Assembly: GCF_009299475.1 (NCBI RefSeq)
Contig: NZ_WBSN01000017.1
Coordinates: forward strand, 1-59,451
DNA: 59,451 nucleotides
Direction of reading: 5' to 3'
Source: Bifidobacterium avesanii
Lineage (GTDB): Bacteria > Actinomycetota > Actinomycetes > Actinomycetales > Bifidobacteriaceae
The position numbers were made by a program, and so were the translations under genes. A model generated the notes under the pieces. The model ran no database searches. It was not told the origin of the DNA and worked only from the letters and a program-made list of their open reading frames with translations. Of the stretch, positions 19,171 through 28,053 are shown in pieces. How positions within the stretch are numbered: position 1 is the first letter of the stretch; each line of letters starts with the position of its first letter.

Positions 19171-20310
19171 TTACCGCTCGGCGTAGAGGCCGGCGGCGTC
19201 GGCGGCGACGATGCGGTCGTATTCGGCGCGGGACAGGCTCATCACGCCGCCGTGCTTGGTGTGCGGGGTCATGAAGAAGCGGTCGTTCCTGAGGTAGTCG
19301 AAGCCGCGGTCGGGGTCGTCGGTGACCATCGGGCGGTAGCCGATCGAGGGGATCACATCCACGTACAGGTACGTGCGGCTGTCGGAATGCGAGGCGAACA
19401 GAGCCGGCCCCTCAAGACCCGCGGCGCGGCCGTCCGGGACCCATTCGGCGCCGATGCCCTCCTGCACGACGGTCCACTCGGCTTCCGGCTCCCACCAGCG
19501 CGGCGCGTCGGTGGCGTCCAGCCAGATGCCCGCGGTGCCGGAGTGGCCGTCCGACCCGGAGGAGCCGTTGTCCTTGGTGGCGCGGTAGGTGCGGACATGG
19601 CCGTCGGCCGCGCGGCGCTGGAGCATGGTGGTGTCGATGGTGGAGTGTCCGCGGTCGATGAACGTGCCGCCGAACTCGAAGGTCTCGTTGGTGAAGTCGC
19701 GGGTGGCGCCCCACATCACGCGGTCGTAGGAGTCGGCCTTGTGCTCCGGGTCGTCCTGCGCGAACAGCTTGCTGGACCAGTAGAGCACGAACGCGCCGCG
19801 GCCGCCGGGCGTGTCCTCCGGGTAGTAGTCGGCCACCCACAGGGCCTCGGGCGCCCATGCCATGCCGAGCGGGGCGTGGCCGCCGCCGGGCAGGGCGGAG
19901 ACGTCGAGCGCGCGCGGCTCGCTGAAGTGGACCAGATCGTCGGTCTCCCAGATGATGAGGTTCGTGCTGCCGTGGTGCGAGAAGCCCCACCAGTCGGAGT
20001 GCGAGTCGGAGCCGTGGCCGCCGGCGAACACCTGCAGGTCGGTGGCGATGATGTACACGCGGCCGGTTTCGGGGTTGCGCGTGAGGTACGGGTCGCGCAC
20101 GCCCTTGGTGCCGAGCGGCGAAGTGAGGACCGGTTTGCCGCCGTTGAGCGGGATCCAGCGCTCGGGGTCGTCGCCGTCGGAGCGGTCGAGGTAGATGCGC
20201 TCGGCGTAGTGCTCCGGGTCCTCGATGAAGTGGACGAGCAGGTAGCCGTACGGGTCGTCCGGAGCCTGCGGCTGGGGAACGATCGCATGGACGGTTGACG
20301 ATTGGGACAT
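19171..20310 (-). CDS. GH43 glycosidase, 3
   Basis: Third GH43 paralogue, 379 residues, on the opposite strand and convergent with the other two. The start MSQSSTVHAIVPQ was chosen because CCAAGGAG lies eight bases before this ATG; the frame continues open upstream but without a start signal. Catalytic features are GVRDPYLTRN (base Asp), the HSTIDTTML segment and GLEGPALF (acid Glu). The N-terminus YGYLLVHFIEDPEHYAERIYL parallels the first two. No signal peptide. A palindrome ACAACGTTGT lies about 70 bases upstream and may be its operator. Three diverged copies in one cluster suggest division of labour between substrate side chains. Confidence 0.87.
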   Translation of the reverse strand: MSQSSTVHAIVPQPQAPDDPYGYLLVHFIEDPEHYAERIYLDRSDGDDPERWIPLNGGKPVLTSPLGTKGVRDPYLTRNPETGRVYIIATDLQVFAGGHGSDSHSDWWGFSHHGSTNLIIWETDDLVHFSEPRALDVSALPGGGHAPLGMAWAPEALWVADYYPEDTPGGRGAFVLYWSSKLFAQDDPEHKADSYDRVMWGATRDFTNETFEFGGTFIDRGHSTIDTTMLQRRAADGHVRTYRATKDNGSSGSDGHSGTAGIWLDATDAPRWWEPEAEWTVVQEGIGAEWVPDGRAAGLEGPALFASHSDSRTYLYVDVIPSIGYRPMVTDDPDRGFDYLRNDRFFMTPHTKHGGVMSLSRAEYDRIVAADAAGLYAER

Positions 20311-20378
20311 GGAATGGGCTCCTTGGCATGGGAACGGCGGCGGAACGCGGTTGTGACCCGTCCGCCGACCACTCTGGT

Positions 20379-20388
20379 ACAACGTTGT
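20379..20388. promoter_or_regulatory. Palindrome ACAACGTTGT, possible LacI operator
   Basis: Perfect CG-centred palindrome about 70 bases upstream of the third GH43, followed by an AT-rich stretch. It resembles the half of the site at 34260 (TTAACGTTGT). Confidence 0.45.
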
Positions 20389-20727
20389 TTTTATTGTATG
20401 CGACCACCGGTACGCAACCGGCGCGACGACGGTCGCGATCCGCGTCGAAAAGGGGAAAGCCGCCCGCGCCGCAGGAAGAAAGGAGACGACGCGGGCGGCG
20501 GAATAGGAAGGTGTTCGGGGGTAAGTATGTGTGCGGCGGCCGAGCCGGAGAGGGTGAGGGACCGGCCCGGACGCCGCATGTCCTGCATTGCGCGATGGAC
20601 GGAAGCCCGACCCGCGGCTCGATTCGCAGCTCGACCTCGCGCCTTGACCCGCAGCCCGACCCATGGTCCGGCCCTCGGTCCGCCCCGCAGCCCGTCTGCA
20701 ACTCGTCCGCAGCTCGATTCGCAACCC

Positions 20728-20861
20728 GTCATTTGTTCCAACCTGCACCCCCCTCCGGCGCAGCTTGGAACAAATGACCTCGAATCGGGCCTCCGAACGG
20801 GGCATTTCGACGTCAAACGTTCCAGTTTGAATCGTTTGGGGCGCGGGTTGGAACGAATGAC
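20728..20861. repeat. Three copies of TTGGAACRAATGAC
   Basis: TTGGAACAAATGAC lies inverted at 20728-20741 and direct at 20765-20778, making a perfect 14-bp stem; a third copy with one change is at 20848-20861. It lies just downstream of the leftward permease operon, so it may be a transcript-end structure or protein site. Confidence 0.6.
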
Positions 20862-20931
20862 GGGCGCGGGCACCATCGGACATGGACACGGGCGCGGCGC
20901 GGCGCGAACACGGGCGCGGGCCGATGGAGGC

Positions 20932-21888
20932 TCAGCCCTTGACCGCTCCGATCATGACGCCCTTGTTGAAGTACTTCTGCAGGAAGGGGTAGAGGATCAG
21001 CAGGGGCAGGGTGGAGACGAGGATGATGCCGTACTTGATCTGGTCGGCGAACAGCTGCTGCTGCGCGGCGTTCATCATCGCACTGCCGGTCTGGGACGTG
21101 TTGGCGAGCAGGATGTCGCGCAGGACGTTCTGCAACGACTGCTTGTCGGCCTTGTTGATGTAGATGAGGCCTGTGGAGAAGTCGTTCCAGTGCTGCACGA
21201 AGTAGTACAGCATGATCACGGCCATGATGGCGGCGGACAGCGGGATGACGATCTTGAAGAAGAAGCCGTAGTAGCTCTCGCCGTCCAGCTGGGCGGCCTC
21301 GAACAGCTCGTTCGGGATCGAGGACTCGAAGAACGAGCGGGCCACGATCAGGTTGAACACGTTCACGGCCTGAGGCAGGATGAACACCCACATGGAGTTG
21401 AGCAGCCCGAGCTCCTTGTACAACAGGTAGTTCGGGATCATGCCGCCGGCGAAGAACATGGTGAACGTGAACAGGAACATGATCACGCGGCGCGGCTTGA
21501 ACTCCCTGCGGGACAGGGCGAACGCGGCCGGGATGGTCACGGCGATGTTGAGCACGGTGCCCACCACGGAGTAGACGATCGTGTTCCAGTAGCCCTGCCA
21601 GATGCGCCCGTCGGCGAACACCATCTCGTAGCCCTTGACGTTGAAGCCCTTGGGCCACAGGAGCACCTGCCCCTGGGCCACGTAGGTCTGGTCGGAGAAG
21701 GACGCGATGACGATGAACCACAGCGGGTAGAGCACCACGAACACCACAAGGGCGAGGATCACCCAGATGGCGACGTCGATCACCCAGTCGCCGAAGGTGC
21801 GGTGCTGGTGGACCTTGGGATTGAGGGGGATGTCCTCGGAGGAGGCGCGGGGAGCGGGCGCGGGAACGTTCGCGGTTGATTGTGACAT
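20932..21888 (-). CDS. ABC sugar importer permease (LplC/YtcP type)
   Basis: Inner-membrane permease of a CUT1 polysaccharide-type importer, 318 residues with six predicted helices. The cytoplasmic EAA loop that docks the ATPase is visible as ELFEAAQLDGESYYGFFFKIVIPLS (Glu-Ala-Ala, then Gly). It follows the other permease by 16 bases and ends the operon lipoprotein-permease-permease. Length and the C-terminal end YFNKGVMIGAVKG fit the LplC/YtcP subgroup that usually takes up plant cell-wall oligosaccharides. No ATPase gene is present in the window, so a shared MsmK-like ATPase must energise it. The ATG follows a weak ribosome site. Confidence 0.92.
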   Translation of the reverse strand: MSQSTANVPAPAPRASSEDIPLNPKVHQHRTFGDWVIDVAIWVILALVVFVVLYPLWFIVIASFSDQTYVAQGQVLLWPKGFNVKGYEMVFADGRIWQGYWNTIVYSVVGTVLNIAVTIPAAFALSRREFKPRRVIMFLFTFTMFFAGGMIPNYLLYKELGLLNSMWVFILPQAVNVFNLIVARSFFESSIPNELFEAAQLDGESYYGFFFKIVIPLSAAIMAVIMLYYFVQHWNDFSTGLIYINKADKQSLQNVLRDILLANTSQTGSAMMNAAQQQLFADQIKYGIILVSTLPLLILYPFLQKYFNKGVMIGAVKG

Positions 21889-21904
21889 GTCGATTCACCC
21901 GTCC

Positions 21905-22870
21905 TTAGAAGATGCTGGTGTCGGAGACCTTCTTCGAGATGAAGTTGGCCGCCACCAGGAAGAAGAAGTTGATGAGGGTGTTGAACAGGCCGACCGCCGT
22001 GGACAGCGAGATCTGGCCGTTGAGAATACCCATCTTGTAGACGTATGTGGAGATGACCTCGGAACCGGGCTGGTTCAGGGCGTTCTGGAGCAGGTAGGTC
22101 TTGTCGAAGCCGACGTTCAGGATGCCGCCGAGGTTGAGGATCAGCATGATCACGCAGGTGGGCAGGATGGTCGGCAGGTCGACGGACCAGATGAGGCGCA
22201 GTCGGCCGGCGCCGTCGATCTTGGCGGCCTCGTACAGGGACACGTCGACGGCGGACAGCGCGGCGAGGTAGATGATGCAGTTCCAGCCGCAGTGCTGCCA
22301 GACTTCGGTGATCCAGTAGATCGGGGCGAACCAGCTCGGGTACGCCAGCAGGCTCTGCTCGCCGAAGAAGCGGCCGAGGATGCCGGAATCCGGGGTGAGG
22401 AAGATGTTGATCATGGAGACCATGACCACCACGGAGATGAAGTGCGGCATGTAGGTGATGGTCTGCACGAAGCTCTTCACCTTCATGGAGTGGATCTGGT
22501 TGATGAGCAGCGCCAGGATGATCGGGAAGATGAATCCGAAGGCCACGGTCTGCACGGCGATGTTGATCGTGTTGCGCATGATGGGCCAGAACTGCGGGTT
22601 CTGGAAGAACTGCTGGAAGTACTTGAATCCCACGAACTTGCCGCCGGTGATGCCCTTGCGCGGATCGTAGTTCTTGAACGCCAGCCCCAAGCCGTACATG
22701 GGCACGTAGGCGAAGATGACCACGAAGATCATCGCGGGCAGCGCGAAGGTCCACAGCTGCCAATACTTCCTGAAGTGCCGCCCCAATCGGACCGGCAGCG
22801 GCGCGCGGCGGGCGGCCTCGACGTTGTCCACCACGGCGGGGGCGCCCCCCTGCTCCTTAACGCTTTCCAT
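21905..22870 (-). CDS. ABC sugar importer permease (LplB/YtcQ-partner type)
   Basis: First permease of the CUT1 importer, 321 residues with six predicted helices after a basic N-terminal tail. Family landmarks are WTFALPAMIFVVIFAYVPMYGLGLAFKNYDPRKG, followed by YMPHFISVVVM, and the EAA loop SLYEAAKIDGAGRLRLIWSVDLPTILP. GAAGGAAGAAAG lies before the ATG of MESVKEQ; the reading frame is open further upstream but without start signals. It is preceded by the binding-protein gene about 100 bases upstream and followed by its partner permease. Heterodimerises with that partner in the membrane. Confidence 0.92.
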   Translation of the reverse strand: MESVKEQGGAPAVVDNVEAARRAPLPVRLGRHFRKYWQLWTFALPAMIFVVIFAYVPMYGLGLAFKNYDPRKGITGGKFVGFKYFQQFFQNPQFWPIMRNTINIAVQTVAFGFIFPIILALLINQIHSMKVKSFVQTITYMPHFISVVVMVSMINIFLTPDSGILGRFFGEQSLLAYPSWFAPIYWITEVWQHCGWNCIIYLAALSAVDVSLYEAAKIDGAGRLRLIWSVDLPTILPTCVIMLILNLGGILNVGFDKTYLLQNALNQPGSEVISTYVYKMGILNGQISLSTAVGLFNTLINFFFLVAANFISKKVSDTSIF

Positions 22871-22973
22871 TGCTTTCTTCCTTATCGAATTCGGATGTGT
22901 GGTCCAAGTGCCGCCGTTCCGGGTGCGGCCGAGGCGTTCCCCGGCCGCGCCCGCAATGGCCGCGGCCGGCCGG

Positions 22974-24584
22974 TCAGGCCTTCTTCTTGGCCTCGTCCAG
23001 CCACTTCTGCCAGATCTGGTTGTTCTCCTCGATGCCCATCGGCGTGATGCCGTCGACGTAGGCCTTCCAGGAGGCGTCGTCCAGACCGCCGTTCTGCATC
23101 CAGTCGGCGGCCTTCGGCAGCGCGGTGGACAGGTAGGTGGCGGAGTTGTTGGACAGCGTGGTGGCGTCCTCGTCGCTCGGGACGATGGAGACCGGGAAGT
23201 AGTCGTCGCCCACGGCGGCGATCTGGTCCTTGTAGACCTCGTCGGTGGCGAGCAGGCGCTCGGTGCTGGCGTCGCCCTTGATGGTCCAGTCGTCGGAGAT
23301 CCAGCCGGCGAAGCGGTCGGCGAAGGCCGGGTTCTTGTCATTGGCGGTCAGCTTGAAGAACTTGTCGCTCACGGTGTAGGTGTGGTCGCCGTTCTTGGTC
23401 ACCCAGTCGCCGAGGGTGCCGTAGCGCTGCTGGACGGACAGGTCCTCGCCGTACATGGCGTTGATGAGCTTGATGATGGTGTCCATGTTCGGGGCGCCCG
23501 CGCGCACGGCCACGGCGTAGTCGTCGAACGCGCCCTCGTCCTGCGAGTGGTCGGCCACGGCGGTGACGCCGGGTGCGGAGGAGGGCCACGGGATGGCCTC
23601 GTACTGGTCCATGAGGCCGGTGCCGAAGGCGTCGGTGGTGTTGGTGATCGCGAGGCCCACGGTGGCGGTCTTGTTGTCGTCGGCGCCCTGCAGGGAGGCG
23701 TAGTACTTGGAGGATTCCTGGGTCAGGGAGTCCTTGGGGCTGTAGCCCTTCTCGATCATGGTGTGCAGGAACTCGACGACCTCGCGGAACTGGTCGGACA
23801 CCAGGTAGTTCTTGACCGTGCCGTTGTCCACGTAGCCGCCGAAGCGCGACGGGCTGTTGTTGAACTGCGTGGAGATGCCGGTGGAGTTGAGGAACAGGAA
23901 CGGGCTCCACCAGCCGACGTCGGTGGTGCTGATGTTGCGCATGGCGTACGGGATCTCGTCGGCCTTGCCGTTGCCGTTCGGATCCTGGGTCTTGAAGGCC
24001 TCCATGACCTTCAGGAGCTCGTCCCAGGTCTGCGGGACCTGGAGGCCCAGCTTGTCCAGCCAGGTCTTATTGATGAACAGGTGCTGGCCGGAGGCCTTGG
24101 AGATCTTGCCCTGGTAGCGCGGCAGGGTGTACATCTTGCCGTCCGGGGTGGTGACCATGGCCTTGGCGACGGGCTGCTGCGCGAAGAACGCCTGCACGTT
24201 CGGCATCTGGTCGAGGTGCTGGGAGAGGTCCTCGAAGAACGGGTACTTCTGGGCGTCGGACGGGTGGTAGGCGCGGATGGACAGGTCGGCCGGGTTGCCG
24301 CCGGTCAGGGTGGCGGCCTTCTGCTGGGTCCACTGGGAGTCCTGTACCTCGGACCACTCGATGGTGCAGCCGCAGGCCTCCTGCAGGCCGTTGATCCAGG
24401 TGCCCATGGTGGCGATCGACTGGTTGGAGGCGGACTGGAACATCACCTTCACCAGGGGCTTGCCGTCCTTGTCGAGCTGCTGCGCGGCCGCATCGCCGCT
24501 GCCTCCGCAGGCGGACAGCGCCATGGTCAGCGCGCTCACGCCGGCGATGGCGGTCACGGCCTTCTTCTTCAGGTCCTTTGTCAT
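22974..24584 (-). CDS. ABC sugar importer binding lipoprotein (LplA type)
   Basis: Large substrate-binding lipoprotein, 536 residues, for the two permeases that follow. The signal peptide ends in ALSAC with Cys at about residue 26, then a Gly/Ser linker. The calcium-loop-like stretch DPNGNGKADEIPY (about residues 214-226) is a mark of the LplA/YtcQ subgroup, which binds long pectin or arabinan-type oligosaccharides. GAAAGGAAC lies six bases before the ATG. The promoter region upstream holds TTAACGATAA at 24704, and a LacI regulator is encoded divergently, so the importer is probably induced by arabinose-type sugars. Confidence 0.92.
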   Translation of the reverse strand: MTKDLKKKAVTAIAGVSALTMALSACGGSGDAAAQQLDKDGKPLVKVMFQSASNQSIATMGTWINGLQEACGCTIEWSEVQDSQWTQQKAATLTGGNPADLSIRAYHPSDAQKYPFFEDLSQHLDQMPNVQAFFAQQPVAKAMVTTPDGKMYTLPRYQGKISKASGQHLFINKTWLDKLGLQVPQTWDELLKVMEAFKTQDPNGNGKADEIPYAMRNISTTDVGWWSPFLFLNSTGISTQFNNSPSRFGGYVDNGTVKNYLVSDQFREVVEFLHTMIEKGYSPKDSLTQESSKYYASLQGADDNKTATVGLAITNTTDAFGTGLMDQYEAIPWPSSAPGVTAVADHSQDEGAFDDYAVAVRAGAPNMDTIIKLINAMYGEDLSVQQRYGTLGDWVTKNGDHTYTVSDKFFKLTANDKNPAFADRFAGWISDDWTIKGDASTERLLATDEVYKDQIAAVGDDYFPVSIVPSDEDATTLSNNSATYLSTALPKAADWMQNGGLDDASWKAYVDGITPMGIEENNQIWQKWLDEAKKKA

Positions 24585-24703
24585 CGTTGTTCCTTTCTCG
24601 CATGTTCCTTCATGCACGGGATGCGTTGACCGACGTCGACGTCCTGTCCGCTTCGGCATCCCCGCCGCGGACTCGCTCCGTGGCGTTCACCTTGTTTTCA
24701 AGG

Positions 24704-24713
24704 TTAACGATAA
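24704..24713. promoter_or_regulatory. LacI-type operator TTAACGATAA before importer
   Basis: Member of the TTAACGNTAA set, about 120 bases upstream of the importer lipoprotein start. Confidence 0.6.
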
Positions 24714-24808
24714 TGATCATAAAGCCGGAGGATACGGCCCCCACCGGGGTTTCGCTCCCAATCGTCAACAAAACATATCCATTTGTAAACTCCTCGCACC
24801 ATACATTG

Positions 24809-24822
24809 TTATAGCGCTACAA
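24809..24822. promoter_or_regulatory. Second operator type TTATAGCGCTACAA
   Basis: Palindrome centred on TAGCGCTA. It matches the arms of the larger palindrome before the GH31 gene at 30268-30297, so the two sites probably bind the same regulator. Confidence 0.5.
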
Positions 24823-24854
24823 ACGTGTATTTTCAAAGGGTTTCCCCTTCATCA

Positions 24855-24866
24855 GCAAGCGCTTGC
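24855..24866. promoter_or_regulatory. Palindrome GCAAGCGCTTGC
   Basis: Perfect 12-bp CG-centred palindrome of the general LacI/GalR operator form, 120 bases before the LacI gene. A catabolite or self-regulatory site is possible. Confidence 0.4.
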
Positions 24867-24902
24867 CGGCCCAACACTCCGGCGATTACGCCAAACGTCA
24901 AG

Positions 24903-24912
24903 TTAACGCTAA
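24903..24912. promoter_or_regulatory. LacI-type operator TTAACGCTAA before lacI
   Basis: Member of the TTAACGNTAA set about 75 bases before the LacI gene; suggests autoregulation. Confidence 0.5.
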
Positions 24913-24986
24913 TCTGCTTACCGAAGGTTACGCATACGGTTTGCTAACCCAACGGCGCAGCAGAACACCCATACAAGGAACCACCA

Positions 24987-26027
24987 ATGAATCGCAATTC
25001 GGTAACGCTCAAGGACGTCGCCGCCGAAGCCGGGGTCTCGATGATGACCGTCTCCAAGGCGCTGCGGGACAAGCCCGGCGTCAGCGACGCGACCCGCGAC
25101 ATGATCCGCGACGTGGCCGCACGGCTCGGCTACGAGGGCAACACCTCGGCCTCCATCCTCAAGACCGGCCGCAGCAATATCGTGCAGGTCATCGTCAACG
25201 AATACGACATCCCGTTCTATTCGAGGCTCATCCAGTCGCTGTCCCGCGCCATCGCCGACAGGGGCATGATCCCGTTCCTCCAGCAGACCGGCTACTCCCC
25301 CGCGCAGGCCGAGTCGGCGCTGACCAACACCCGGATCGCCGGCGCGCTGGCCGACGGCGTGATCATCCACGCCTCGAGCCTCACCGGCGAGCTGGTGAGC
25401 TCCATCCGCAAAGGCAAGCCGGCCGTGCTCATCGACTCGTGCGACGAGCATCCGCTGGTCTCCTCCATCACCTTTCCCAACGAGGAGGGCGCGCGGGCCG
25501 CGGTCCGGCACCTCGCCGACCGCGGATGCCGGCGCATCGGCATCGTCGGTCCGCCGTACATGGACAAGCTCGCGTTCATGAGCGACCCGACGCCGAGGAA
25601 ACTGCGCCTGAGGGGCGCCAAGTCGGCGCTCATCGAGCTGGGCCTGCCGTACAACGAGTCGACGGTCATCCCCTTGAGGGGCATGTCCGAGGAATACGCA
25701 CTGGAGTCCGGGCATCGGCTCGCGGACGACGGGCTGCGGTTCGACGGCCTGTTCTGTTTCAACGATTCCTCGGCCATCGGCCTGATCAGGGGGCTCGCCG
25801 ACCGCGGCGTGCGCGTGCCGGAGGACGTGCGCGTGATCGGCTTCGACGGCGTGCGCGAGGGGGGATTCACCATCCCGTCCCTGACCACGATCACCGTGGA
25901 CATGGACCAGCTCGCCCAGCTGGCGGTGATGACGCTCGCACGGCAGATCGAGCACACCGGCGACCCGTTGCCGCCCACCCGGACGATCGTGGGCTTCTCC
26001 CTCACGGAACGCGAATCCACCAGGTGA
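24987..26027 (+). CDS. LacI-family regulator, probable regulator of the cluster
   Basis: Repressor of 346 residues. The N-terminal helix-turn-helix and hinge are typical: VTLKDVAAEAGVSMMTVSKALRDKPGVSDATRDMI (about residues 6-40), with the hinge at about 47-58. The rest is a periplasmic-binding-protein-like sensor domain ending SLTTITVDMDQLAQLAV. CAAGGAACC lies before the ATG. An AraC gene follows five bases after the stop, so both are cotranscribed. The gene lies at the centre of the cluster and its own upstream region carries TTAACGCTAA, which makes it the best candidate for the protein that binds the TTAACGNTAA set. The effector sugar is unknown. Confidence 0.9.
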   Translation: MNRNSVTLKDVAAEAGVSMMTVSKALRDKPGVSDATRDMIRDVAARLGYEGNTSASILKTGRSNIVQVIVNEYDIPFYSRLIQSLSRAIADRGMIPFLQQTGYSPAQAESALTNTRIAGALADGVIIHASSLTGELVSSIRKGKPAVLIDSCDEHPLVSSITFPNEEGARAAVRHLADRGCRRIGIVGPPYMDKLAFMSDPTPRKLRLRGAKSALIELGLPYNESTVIPLRGMSEEYALESGHRLADDGLRFDGLFCFNDSSAIGLIRGLADRGVRVPEDVRVIGFDGVREGGFTIPSLTTITVDMDQLAQLAVMTLARQIEHTGDPLPPTRTIVGFSLTERESTR

Positions 26028-26032
26028 CGGCC

Positions 26033-26941
26033 ATGCCCGACGACCCCATGCTGACCGTCACCGTCACGCACGACGTGAAGCCGCCGCGCATCCTCTTCCG
26101 AGGAGCCGCGCGCGAGGAGGGCGTGACCCGCTCCTCGTGGGGACCGAACGTGCGTGACGACGTCTCGGTGCGCGTCGTGCTCTCCGGGCGGGGGGAGTTC
26201 ATGCTCGACGGCGTGAACCACCACGTCCGCGCGGGTCAGGCCTTTGCCATCCCCAAGGACGTGCCGACCTTCTACCACACCGACTTCCACGCGCCGCAGC
26301 CGTGGAGCCTGTGCTGGGTGAACTTCGACGGCCCGGACGCGGGCGACGTGCTGCAGCGCTGCGGCTTCACCGTCCTCAAGCCGGTGCTCAACCTCGAGGA
26401 CGTCACGCCGTTCGACGAGATCGTGGGGCACATGCTCGCCTACTCGGACCGCTCCTACTCCAACGGCATGATGCTGCAGGGCCTGCTGCTCGCGTTTCTG
26501 TCCACGCTCATCGGCTCGGTCACGTCCGTGGCCGAGGATCTGGACCCGCGCGACAACCGCTATCTGGACGCGGCGGTCAACTACATCCACGAGCACATCA
26601 ACGAGCCGCTGCAGGTGGCCGACGTGGCCGCGGCGCTGTACATCAGCCGCGCCTACCTGTGCACGGTGTTCCAGACCAACCTCAAGATCACGCCGAAGAT
26701 CTTCATCATGAAGGCCAAGATATTCCAGGCCGCCGAGGACATCAGGCACTCCCCCGTGCCGATCGCGCAGCTCGCCGAACGCTACGGCTACGCCACGCCG
26801 TTCGCGTTCTCCAAGAGCTTCAAGCGGATCATGGGCATGAGCCCGCGCGATTTCCGCGAGCGGTTCAGCGCCCCGGACGATCTGGTGGTGGAGCAGTACC
26901 GGCCGCCTACCGTTCGGCGCTCCCCCGCGTCTCGATTGTGA
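26033..26941 (+). CDS. AraC-family transcriptional regulator
   Basis: Transcription factor of about 302 residues. The N-terminal half has the AraC sensor cupin (VRVVLSGRGEFMLDGVNHHVRAGQAFAIP), and the C-terminus has two helix-turn-helix units: PLQVADVAAALYISRAYLCTVFQTNL and VPIAQLAERYGYATPFAFSKSFKRIMGMSPRDFRE. It starts five bases after the stop of the LacI gene and is probably cotranscribed with it; no good Shine-Dalgarno is seen, fitting translational coupling. Its 3' end overlaps the 3' end of the convergent LacI gene by 35 bases. Likely a second sugar-responsive input for the divergent importer. Confidence 0.87.
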   Translation: MPDDPMLTVTVTHDVKPPRILFRGAAREEGVTRSSWGPNVRDDVSVRVVLSGRGEFMLDGVNHHVRAGQAFAIPKDVPTFYHTDFHAPQPWSLCWVNFDGPDAGDVLQRCGFTVLKPVLNLEDVTPFDEIVGHMLAYSDRSYSNGMMLQGLLLAFLSTLIGSVTSVAEDLDPRDNRYLDAAVNYIHEHINEPLQVADVAAALYISRAYLCTVFQTNLKITPKIFIMKAKIFQAAEDIRHSPVPIAQLAERYGYATPFAFSKSFKRIMGMSPRDFRERFSAPDDLVVEQYRPPTVRRSPASRL

Positions 26942-27995
26942 ATCCGGCCGTTTCCGCGCGCGGCGGCAGCTGACCGCCCGGCGCCGTCCCAACCGCGGGT
27001 TTCGCGCGCGTGACGGGCGTGGACTCGATGCGCCCGACCAGCATGCCGAGGCACGCGTCCGCCACATCGCGCGGATCGACGCGCACGCTGGTCAGCCCGG
27101 GCGTGGTCCACGTCCCCTCGACCGAACCGTCGAAGCCGATCACCGCCACGTCGTCGGGCACGCGCACGCCGCCGTCCGTCAGCGCCTTGAGCACGCCGAG
27201 GGCAATCGGATCGTTGAGGCAGAACACGCCGTCGAACGCCCCGGGGTCGGCCCCGAGCCGTTCCGCGAGGCGCCTGCCCAGCGCGTATGCCTCGTCGCCG
27301 CGCCCCCAGCCGCACGGCAGCACGGTGTCCGGCGCGTAGGACAGGCCGAGTTCGTCGAGCGCGCGGGCGGCGCCCAGCAGTCGGCGCGAGGCCGAGTCGC
27401 CGGCGTTCCGCGCCAGGTCGTCCGGAGCCCGCCATGCGGCGCCGACCACGAGGATCCTGCGGCATCCGGCGGCGGCCAGATGCCGGACCGCCGCCGCGGA
27501 GCCGTCCTCGCACGGCGTGAACACGCAGTCCACGAGCCCCTCCATGCCGAAGCCGTCGAACGCCACGACGGGACGGACCGCGGCGAACGCCGTCATCTCC
27601 TCCGGGGCGATGCGCGGCCAGCAAACGACCATGCCGTCGCACACCTGCGCGCTGGCGCTGGCCAGCAGCGTCCGCTCATGGCCGGCGGAGTAGCGGGTCT
27701 GCTGCACGAGCGTCTGGTATCCGCGCCCGTAGGCGAGGTCGGAGACCTGCGCGGCCAGATCGGCGGGGAACCCGAGGTCGATGTCCGCCAGCGTCAGGCC
27801 GATCACGTGGGTGCGGCTGCGGGTCAGCTGGCGCGCGGCCAGATTGGGCTGGTAGCCGAGCTCGCGGGCGGCGGCCAGCACGCGGGCGGCCGTGGCGGGG
27901 CGCACGACGCTTTTGCCGTGCAGGGCGTTCGACGCGGTCATGCGCGACACGCCCGCCCGCGCCGCGACATCGTCAAGGGTGATCATGATGCCCAT
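26907..27995 (-). CDS. LacI-family transcriptional regulator, 2
   Basis: Second LacI-type repressor, 362 residues. Helix-turn-helix ITLDDVAARAGVSRMTASNALHGKSVVRPATAARVL is at the N-terminus, followed by the sensor domain with VAFDGFGMEGLVD and DDVAVIGFDGSVEGTWTTPGLTSVRVDP. Two ATGs are possible (27995 and 27986); neither has a clear ribosome site. GH31 follows downstream, with its own orientation leftward too, so the regulator is upstream only of its 3' neighbour across the 26907 end; GH31 is transcribed toward it. Its 3' end overlaps the AraC gene. It may bind the TAGCGCTA-type operator before GH31, by exclusion. Confidence 0.85.
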   Translation of the reverse strand: MGIMITLDDVAARAGVSRMTASNALHGKSVVRPATAARVLAAARELGYQPNLAARQLTRSRTHVIGLTLADIDLGFPADLAAQVSDLAYGRGYQTLVQQTRYSAGHERTLLASASAQVCDGMVVCWPRIAPEEMTAFAAVRPVVAFDGFGMEGLVDCVFTPCEDGSAAAVRHLAAAGCRRILVVGAAWRAPDDLARNAGDSASRRLLGAARALDELGLSYAPDTVLPCGWGRGDEAYALGRRLAERLGADPGAFDGVFCLNDPIALGVLKALTDGGVRVPDDVAVIGFDGSVEGTWTTPGLTSVRVDPRDVADACLGMLVGRIESTPVTRAKPAVGTAPGGQLPPRAETAGFTIETRGSAER

Positions 27996-28053
27996 TATCG
28001 CAGGTCCGCCACGGTCGACCTCCGACGGCCGGCGCAACCGGAACCGGAGGCAA

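Larger units (their letters stand above)
20311..20931. other. Repeat-rich intergenic region upstream of GH43-3
   Basis: About 620 bases without a supported gene. It holds the GH43-3 promoter and the palindrome at 20379, a GC-rich stem CCGCCCGCG/CGCGGGCGG near 20460-20500, a run of degenerate CGCAGCYCG repeats from about 20620 to 20730, and three copies of TTGGAACRAATGAC. The open frame continuing through part of it on the minus strand lacks start signals and is not called. Confidence 0.5.
24585..24986. promoter_or_regulatory. Divergent control region, importer versus LacI/AraC
   Basis: About 400 AT-richer bases between the importer operon and the rightward LacI-AraC pair. It holds at least four dyads: TTAACGATAA at 24704, TTATAGCGCTACAA at 24809, GCAAGCGCTTGC at 24855 and TTAACGCTAA at 24903. 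No gene is supported. Confidence 0.6.

Noticed and set aside
20311..20889. N-terminal extension of the third GH43
   Set aside because: The frame is open but Arg/Ser-rich with no domain, and a strong AAGGAG site marks the start at 20310.
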